Source: Saccharomycopsis malanga
Taxonomy: Eukaryota > Ascomycota > Saccharomycetes > Ascoideales > Saccharomycopsidaceae
Assembly (NCBI GenBank): GCA_004014935.1
Contig: CP025322.1
Location: 558,001-622,000, forward strand
Direction of reading: 5' to 3'
Length of the DNA stretch: 64,000 nt
The notes under the pieces are model-generated. The model saw only the letters and a program-made list of their open reading frames with translations. It was not told the origin of the DNA and searched no databases. Positions 58,692-64,000 of the stretch are shown here, piece by piece. The position numbers were made by a program, and so were the translations under genes. Position 1 is the first letter of the stretch. Every line of letters begins with the position of its first letter.

Positions 58692-60353
58692 ATGGGTGAA
58701 GATGAAGCGACGCAGGCGGTGCATACTTTGCTGAGTGAGGGCGCGTCCGGGCAGCACAACTTGCAGTCTTCTGCAAGCAGGTCGGAGTCGGAACAGCCTT
58801 TGCTTCAGAAGCTTTTCAAAATTCTCCGAAAATATATTAGTTTTCTCGGCCCGGGGATCATGGTTTCGGTGTCATTTATGGACCCGGGCAACTACTCGAC
58901 CTCGGTCACGGCATCCAAGTTTCAATACAAACTTCTTTTTTCGATATTTGTATCAAATCTCATGGCGATTTTCCTTCAGCTGTTGTGTGCCAAGCTCGGC
59001 GCGGTCACCGGCTTGGATTTGGCGCAGAACTGCAAGAAGAACTTTTCTTCTCGGTTGAATCTCGGCTTGTATGTCTTAACGGAGGTTGCGATTATCGCGA
59101 CCGATTTGGCCGAGGTAATCGGCACTGCAATCTCCCTTAATATTCTATTCGGCATCCCGTTATTTCTCGGCGTTGTGCTCACTATCATTGACGTGCTTAT
59201 TGTACTTATGGCGTACCGTCCTAACGGGCCGATGGTCGTGGTGCGCATCTTTGAGGCATTTGTAAGCTGCTTGGTACTCGGCACGGTGATATGTTTTGCA
59301 ATCGAACTTGTCACTGTGTCAAGCTCCATAACCTTTCGTGAGGTTTTCCATGGATTCTTGCCGTCCAAAACAGTAATTCAAAACGACGGTTTGTATCTTA
59401 GCTTGGCGATCTTGGGCGCAACTGTCATGCCGCACTCATTATACTTGGGATCTGGTTTGGTGCAGCCGCGCCTTAAAGAATACGACATCAAGCACGGTAA
59501 CTACAATCCGACCGAAAGCCGGTCCGGACAAGCCACCGGTCCGGTAATGGATGCAGACAGCACTGATGAAAATTATCGGCCATCGATTGATGCGATCGAT
59601 GAGACAATGGCGTACACTATCACCGAATTGATTGTGTCGCTTTTCACCGTAGCGCTCTTTGTCAATTCGGCAATCCTCATTATAGCCGCCGCGACCTTGG
59701 ACAGCAACACTAGTGTGGAGGCGGACCTTTTCAGTATCTATCACATGCTTGCCGCGAACCTTGGGCACGCAGCTGGTGTGATCTTTGCATTGGCCCTACT
59801 TTTTTCGGGGCTCTCGGCAGGTGTGGTCTGCACGCTTGCAGGCCAGATGGTTTCAGAAGGCTTCTTGGACTGGACCATCACTCCGTCGCTCCGTCGCGTC
59901 ATCACTAGGGCAATTGCCATAGTCCCCTGCTTGGTGCTCTCGCTCATCTCGGGCCGCGAGGGCTTGTCGGGAATCCTCAACTTCTCCCAGGTTGTGCTTA
60001 GTTTCTTGCTTCCCATAGTTTCTGCTCCGTTAATCATCTTCACAAATAACCGCAGCGTCATGAAGGTCGAAATCCGCAAGCGCTCGTTGCATCATCAAAA
60101 CTATCTAGCAAACTTGCCCGAATCCATTGCCCTCGAAACACTTTCTGCCGCACCGGGCGACTTTGAACTTGACGAGGAACAATCAGACTCAGGCCGTCTT
60201 CTCCAAGACACAGAAAACGAGGTTGTCGCTTATAAAGACATGTCAAATGGGCCGGTCACCAAGGTCATGTCCATCCTAATCTGGCTTTTTATCACTGTGT
60301 TGAACTTTTATCTTGTTTTCAGCTTGGCCATGGGTAAGAGCGTGCCTTTGTAG
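58692..60353 (+). CDS. SMF3: NRAMP divalent metal transporter (Smf family)
   Basis: 553 aa from the ATG at 58692; the open frame extends 29 codons upstream with no ATG. NRAMP hallmarks are the D-P-G-N motif of TM1 (F-M-D-P-G-N-Y-S-T-S), G-L-D-L-A-Q, A-T-D-L-A-E-V-I-G-T-A in TM3 and the M-P-H motif of TM6 (A-T-V-M-P-H-S-L-Y-L-G-S-G), plus about 11 hydrophobic segments. It moves Mn2+ or Fe2+ with protons. Smf3 (vacuolar iron export) rather than Smf1/2 is a guess from the compact size. Base composition is visibly odd: CTC, GCG, CGC, CGT, TCG and ACG codons are common and GC is well above the AT-rich neighbours over the whole coding region. Strong local codon bias or transfer from a GC-richer yeast would explain it. 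Confidence 0.9.
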   Translation: MGEDEATQAVHTLLSEGASGQHNLQSSASRSESEQPLLQKLFKILRKYISFLGPGIMVSVSFMDPGNYSTSVTASKFQYKLLFSIFVSNLMAIFLQLLCAKLGAVTGLDLAQNCKKNFSSRLNLGLYVLTEVAIIATDLAEVIGTAISLNILFGIPLFLGVVLTIIDVLIVLMAYRPNGPMVVVRIFEAFVSCLVLGTVICFAIELVTVSSSITFREVFHGFLPSKTVIQNDGLYLSLAILGATVMPHSLYLGSGLVQPRLKEYDIKHGNYNPTESRSGQATGPVMDADSTDENYRPSIDAIDETMAYTITELIVSLFTVALFVNSAILIIAAATLDSNTSVEADLFSIYHMLAANLGHAAGVIFALALLFSGLSAGVVCTLAGQMVSEGFLDWTITPSLRRVITRAIAIVPCLVLSLISGREGLSGILNFSQVVLSFLLPIVSAPLIIFTNNRSVMKVEIRKRSLHHQNYLANLPESIALETLSAAPGDFELDEEQSDSGRLLQDTENEVVAYKDMSNGPVTKVMSILIWLFITVLNFYLVFSLAMGKSVPL

Positions 60354-60506
60354 ATGGTGCCGTTTTCATTTATTAGTTTTTTTTAGTCATAATGCATTGT
60401 TTTTGGTTTCGTAATTAATTGTTTACTTGAGCTCAGCTTTGTAGAAATATTAATATTGTCTACCGGAATGGTTGTTGCAAGATGTTTTAAAAAATTATCA
60501 AGAAAA

Positions 60507-60704
60507 ATTAATAAGGCCACTGGGCCATTTGGCTCAGTGGTCAGTGCTCTCGTAGAAGAGAAAAACAAGACCTAACAGGAACACGGGTGTGAATATTATG
60601 ATGGACAATATTGGGATTTACTAAATCCCTTAGACATGGCGCTTATATACGAAACAGTTATGTACTGGGCTTGAAATATATGATATTATTAAGGGAATTA
60701 ATAA
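60507..60704 (+). mobile_element. tRNA-derived SINE copy C with 9-bp target duplication
   Basis: Element 60516-60695 is flanked by AATTAATAA at 60507-60515 and 60696-60704, a likely target-site duplication. The head has an intact A box TGGCTCAGTGG (60531-60541) and the CTCTCGTAGAAGAG stretch found in copies A and B1. Most of the B box and body are missing compared with copy A (an internal deletion of about 110 bp). The 3' end CGAAACAGTTATGTACTGGG, CTTGAAATAT and the ATTATT tail are intact. Confidence 0.8.
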
Positions 60705-61281
60705 CAGGCAGTACAAAAGATTTTTTTGGAAATTTTTGCGTTCTCTGATGTATTCAATTCTGTTAAAATAATGCATATCGAAAGATTGATCTACTTCAAA
60801 TGACTATATCAAATGATAATATAAAATGATGATATTAGTGTTACGTCTATAATTGTAGCTTTTATTAGAAAAATTATTAATGATATTAAATATCAGTAAC
60901 AATTGCTATACTCATTGTTTCCGCTGTTTTCTGGGATATTCTCTGCCGAAGACACTTCATTGAATAATGAGTCAACAGAATATTTAGTGTTCAAACTAAT
61001 ATCGCTTTTGAAAAAAAAAAACAAAAAACAAAATGGAGTGTAGATTCCCAACCTAATCTAAAAATCTATTATTTATAAGTGTTTGTACTGACTCACTAGA
61101 GTGTCAGGACTGTGTTGATCAAGATCCTACTTGATTAACGACAGTTCGTTAGCTGAAGATTGCTCTCCTATTTGGAAAAGGTCACTAGATACTCAACACA
61201 AGTAGTATTATCGGGACCAAGATCGGGGTCTGTCCCTAGCCCGCTTTGAAAAATTATTTTTTTACAACTTTATTTTTATTA

Positions 61282-61376
61282 TATTTTTTGAACCAGTAAA
61301 TAACAGTTTCGTATATACGCTCAATGTCTAAAGGGACTTGGTAAAGCCCAATAATATCCATACGACCCAGGGGCTA
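61282..61376 (-). mobile_element. SINE 3' body fragment, copy E, downstream of tRNA-Thr
   Basis: On the minus strand this gives ATTGGGCTTTACCAAGTCCC, TTTAGA, GCGTATATACGAAACTGTTA and TTTACTGG, matching copy A. It lies in the same orientation as tRNA-Thr(UGU) and begins about 30 bp after its 3' end, past the terminator. Confidence 0.7.
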
Positions 61377-61387
61377 AATTTATTTTG

Positions 61388-61397
61388 TAAAAAAAAA
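61388..61397 (-). terminator. Pol III terminator of tRNA-Thr
   Basis: A run of nine or more T on the minus strand, 9 bp after the tRNA-Thr 3' end. Confidence 0.7.
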
Positions 61398-61405
61398 GTT
61401 AATAT

Positions 61406-61477
61406 TGCCCCCAGCCAGAATTGAACTAGCGACCTCTGCATTACAAGTGCAGCGCTCTACCACTAAGCTATAAGGGC
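61406..61477 (-). tRNA. tRNA-Thr(UGU)
   Basis: 72 nt, no intron. The acceptor GCCCTTA pairs with TGGGGGC (two G-U); the D arm is GCTT/GAGC; the anticodon arm CTGCA-CTTGTAA-TGCAG has anticodon TGT; the T arm is GCTAG-TTCAATT-CTGGC; the discriminator is A. All stems pair, so it looks functional. A T run follows as terminator and a SINE body fragment lies just beyond it. Confidence 0.95.
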
Positions 61478-62396
61478 ACATAACATAAATGAACCGGACA
61501 AACCATGTTTGCTTAGCGCGTGTAAGAGAAGGGTCCGTAGGGTCTGATTGAAGACGTGAGAAGGTTCAGGATTCATAGTTATTTTCTAAGATCTACTAGG
61601 AAGAGAGATATGACTCAAGATAAAGTAAAAGAGATAAGTATATTGTAATAAGAGAAGATGACTTCGCATACTGTAATCTATACAGAATACATAATAATAA
61701 TAAAGACGAACGTAGCTACTTATATAGTTATGATTAGGAGCTACTATATAGGAGCTACCTTTATAAATAAGCTATCTGGGACTGATTTGTTACAGCCCGT
61801 ACGTATTGAACTGATATGTAGTGACTCGAAATACAGGATTAATTATTATTATTATTATTTAACTGAAATTTACAAAAAATGAGGCTTTTATGTATGTGAT
61901 TTATTATTAATTATTGATTATGCTTAGCAGTTGTTGTAAGAAAGAAAAAATACAGTAATAAAATGGTAATGAGAATGATAACGTGGCTATGAGTACAATC
62001 CGGGCCAACAGTTACTAAAATGGAGTAAGGAAAGCAATTGTAAACACAATAAACATGAAATAAAGGAATTCACTGTATATAGACGATCAAACCATATAGG
62101 AATTTACCGCCAATGATCTAAGTTGTTTTGCAAGTTGACAACATTGAGCGCGTGACACGCTTTGGCTATAGCTAGAGCTTAAATTAGACATTTAATAGCA
62201 ACAAATTTTTATAGCTGCTATGAATATGGGTGATAATTGAATATTTATTCACTTTTTGGAAAAGATCTTGAAAATCATTTTATGAAGATGAGCGGTTATT
62301 TCTCATGAAAGCACTTTTAACTACAGCATTTCCAAACCATCTTGATATTACACTACAACGTAAATACATAGCCATACTAAACATTAAAGCTAACAA

Positions 62397-63620
62397 CTAA
62401 ATCTGAAATCCCTTCTTGGTGCCTTTCTTTAAAGGACTTATACCCCCGAGTTTGTCTATGAGCTTCAAACTACCAATAGGATTCTTTGTCGGAATATCTG
62501 CAGACCCATCCTGCAAAAGGCCCGCTTTATGCCTTTTGGCTGCATCGTCTGCGTCATCGAGATCATAGTCCGGGCTCACAATGCTGCGCCCTCCTAACTT
62601 TCTCTTGCGTCTGATGGTTGGTGATGCAGTAGTGGTTTCTCCGTCTGCTAGCGACAACCTTTTGACTCCTTTTGGAAACACATCTTGCGGTTCATCACGG
62701 TCGTTATCGTCAAATATCGACAGCCTGATCTGGCCAGTGACACTGTTCCTAACGCTGCCTACTCCACTCAAACGCCTACTGGATCTTCGCCTGAGAATCG
62801 CAGACAATTTGGGTGAACCGCGGCTGCATGCTTCAGCATCGCCTGCAGGATACAAATTGGTTCTTTTAGTAATCGTTTGTCTCAATGGCGACGCAACACC
62901 TTTGTATGCTTGAGGAGTTTTGAGCCCTGGTGTCTGCTTATGCGTTACATGCGCGCCTTCAGGCGTGGACGTTGCCAACAACACTGCGCCACTACCACCT
63001 GCACGTTTCTTTGACGTTGCTGTATCCGCCATGTAACTTTTCCCCACTGGTGATGGGGATCTAGACACTTTTGGATTCTGTGCACCAGAAAAAGGTGACG
63101 ATAGCCGCCGATATTTTTTCAAATATGGGGTGGTGGAAAAGTCAGAGATCAAATTGTTATGCTTTGGTTCAAGGTGCCTGGCTGCAGACTGCCGCGTTGG
63201 AATATAAGATCTCTTTTTTGCATCCGGTGATTGTTGTAGCTTCGCAAGCAGCTGCATGTGCTTGTGCAGAAGCTTCTTCCGATAATCATCATTTTTATCT
63301 TTAAGAGTGCTGTTGGTGCGTTTTAGAGTATCCAATTTGGACTCAAACATTGCCTTTTGCGTCACAAATTGATGCTTCAAACGCTCATTCTCAGACTTTA
63401 GCGTATTCACTTGATACGCAAGATTGTCTATAGAATTTATGTCAGGCAGCTGCACTGCAATGCTGTCGTTGTATTGTTCCTCTTTGTTTTGAAGAAGATG
63501 TTTCAATAAAAGTAATATCTGCATGGAATAATACCGATTTTGCTCTTGAGATTCAATTTCTTTGAGCTCAGTCTCATAAGCTGCATGCTCAACGAGCATT
63601 TCAAGCACTTTGCCATCCAT
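62397..63620 (-). CDS. Coiled-coil protein, possible monopolin subunit Lrs4
   Basis: 407 aa. Residues about 1-130 are helical with heptad-like leucines; N-T-L-K-S-E-N-E-R-L-K followed by V-T-Q-K-A-M-F-E-S-K-L resembles the E-N-E-K-L-(x)n-Q-K-A-L-Y-Q-S-K-L stretch I recall from S. cerevisiae Lrs4. The rest is basic, Ser/Pro/Arg-rich and disordered with several S-P sites and R-K-R-K-L, T-K-K-R-A and A-K-R-H-K patches that could be nuclear signals. Lrs4 and Csm1 clamp sister kinetochores in meiosis I and bind rDNA. Length (Lrs4 about 347) and layout fit, but the match is short and any coiled-coil nuclear protein is possible. Less AT-rich than the surroundings. Confidence 0.55.
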   Translation of the reverse strand: MDGKVLEMLVEHAAYETELKEIESQEQNRYYSMQILLLLKHLLQNKEEQYNDSIAVQLPDINSIDNLAYQVNTLKSENERLKHQFVTQKAMFESKLDTLKRTNSTLKDKNDDYRKKLLHKHMQLLAKLQQSPDAKKRSYIPTRQSAARHLEPKHNNLISDFSTTPYLKKYRRLSSPFSGAQNPKVSRSPSPVGKSYMADTATSKKRAGGSGAVLLATSTPEGAHVTHKQTPGLKTPQAYKGVASPLRQTITKRTNLYPAGDAEACSRGSPKLSAILRRRSSRRLSGVGSVRNSVTGQIRLSIFDDNDRDEPQDVFPKGVKRLSLADGETTTASPTIRRKRKLGGRSIVSPDYDLDDADDAAKRHKAGLLQDGSADIPTKNPIGSLKLIDKLGGISPLKKGTKKGFQI

Positions 63621-64000
63621 ATTACTATTTGCAAATAGTAACGCCTTTTACATCTCATCTTGGGTCCCGCGTTGTTTACATTAAAAAAAAATAATTATCT
63701 GGGCAGAGTGCGTTTAGCAAGTTATGCACATGCACATGCACATGCACAAGTGTATGCATACGCTATGTAATTAGTCATGTATAAGTGGCAGCTTTTTTAA
63801 TTTCTCCTTGATTAACGTATAAAGCGAATAACAAAACGAAATACTACAATCTCTGAAAGCTGTAATTATAACTTGAGGTTTTTCAATATGTGCTTTCCAA
63901 TATTATATTCTATCAATTTAATATCCCGTCCTTAAGCGATTTAACAGCGTCCAACATGTAATCCAATACCAGGGCACATATACATGCAAACGAAAACTTT
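63621..64000. promoter_or_regulatory. Upstream region with ATGCAC tandem repeat
   Basis: 380 bp to the window end. Contains ATGCACATGCACATGCACA (63724-63742) and a further TGCATACG, about 105-130 bp before the minus-strand gene. The rest is AT-rich. Confidence 0.4.

Larger units (their letters stand above)
60354..62396. other. 2-kb intergenic region with SINE copies and tRNA-Thr
   Basis: Holds SINE C (60516-60695), SINE fragment E (61282-61376) and tRNA-Thr (61406-61477). From 61500 to 62396 I see only short open frames and A/T-rich DNA. Confidence 0.55.

Noticed and set aside
1-64000. CRISPR arrays, bacterial operons, LTR retrotransposons or virus-like elements
   Set aside because: None seen; no regularly spaced repeats, no paired long terminal repeats, and no reverse transcriptase, integrase or capsid-like frames.

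Overview
The window is nuclear DNA of a budding yeast (Saccharomycotina). It is AT-rich, its genes are compact and mostly intronless, and nearly all recognisable proteins are closest in character to yeast families (ERG20, STE24, MET13, MOD5, RAD1, ATG3, SVL3/PAM1, SKS1/VHS1, MPD1, MRPL28, MRPL44, CGI121). Five introns were found by eye in four genes. They are 57 to 100 bp long, start with GTAAGT or GTATGT and carry a CTAAC branch point close to the AG. CTG occurs in low-expression genes such as RAD1 and the C2H2 factor, and reading it as leucine makes sense there. I found none in MET13, ERG20 or the siderophore transporter, so the genetic code is not proven from this window. The species is not identified.

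Layout. 1-4.6 kb: the 3' end of a FAA2-like acyl-CoA synthetase, a spliced class II (4EHP-like) eIF4E, the ER disulfide isomerase MPD1, and a three-exon MRPL44 that no single open frame reveals. 4.6-7.9 kb: gene-poor, with a tRNA-Ser(CGA), a SINE tail and microsatellites. 7.9-18 kb: siderophore transporter, PA-TM-RING ubiquitin ligase, rhomboid RBD2 and CAAX protease STE24 (divergent, both spliced), and a GH125 mannosidase. 18-26 kb: a second, inverted tRNA-Ser(CGA), ERG20, a large adaptor-ear-binding type protein and MRPL28. 27-57 kb: the SKS1/VHS1 kinase, an unknown protein, RDL2, SVL3, a small unknown, MET13, MOD5, ATG3, CGI121, a cyclin-like protein divergent from a C2H2 factor, and RAD1. 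The kinase-SVL3-MTHFR-RAD1 order recalls the S. cerevisiae chromosome XVI region as I remember it. 56.5-64 kb: a velvet-domain factor, a GC-rich NRAMP metal transporter, tRNA-Thr(UGU) and a coiled-coil protein that may be Lrs4.

The two most notable items are: (1) a family of tRNA-derived SINEs, with six copies or fragments in 64 kb, showing an A box and B box, a shared body and an ATT-rich tail, one of them with a 9-bp target duplication; and (2) a velvet-domain regulator, a family generally described as missing from S. cerevisiae and C. albicans. Metal handling (siderophore transporter, NRAMP), prenylation (ERG20 product supply, STE24 processing, MOD5 using DMAPP) and secretory-pathway quality control (MPD1, RBD2, PA-TM-RING, GH125) are the recurrent themes. 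They look like chance neighbours rather than clusters.
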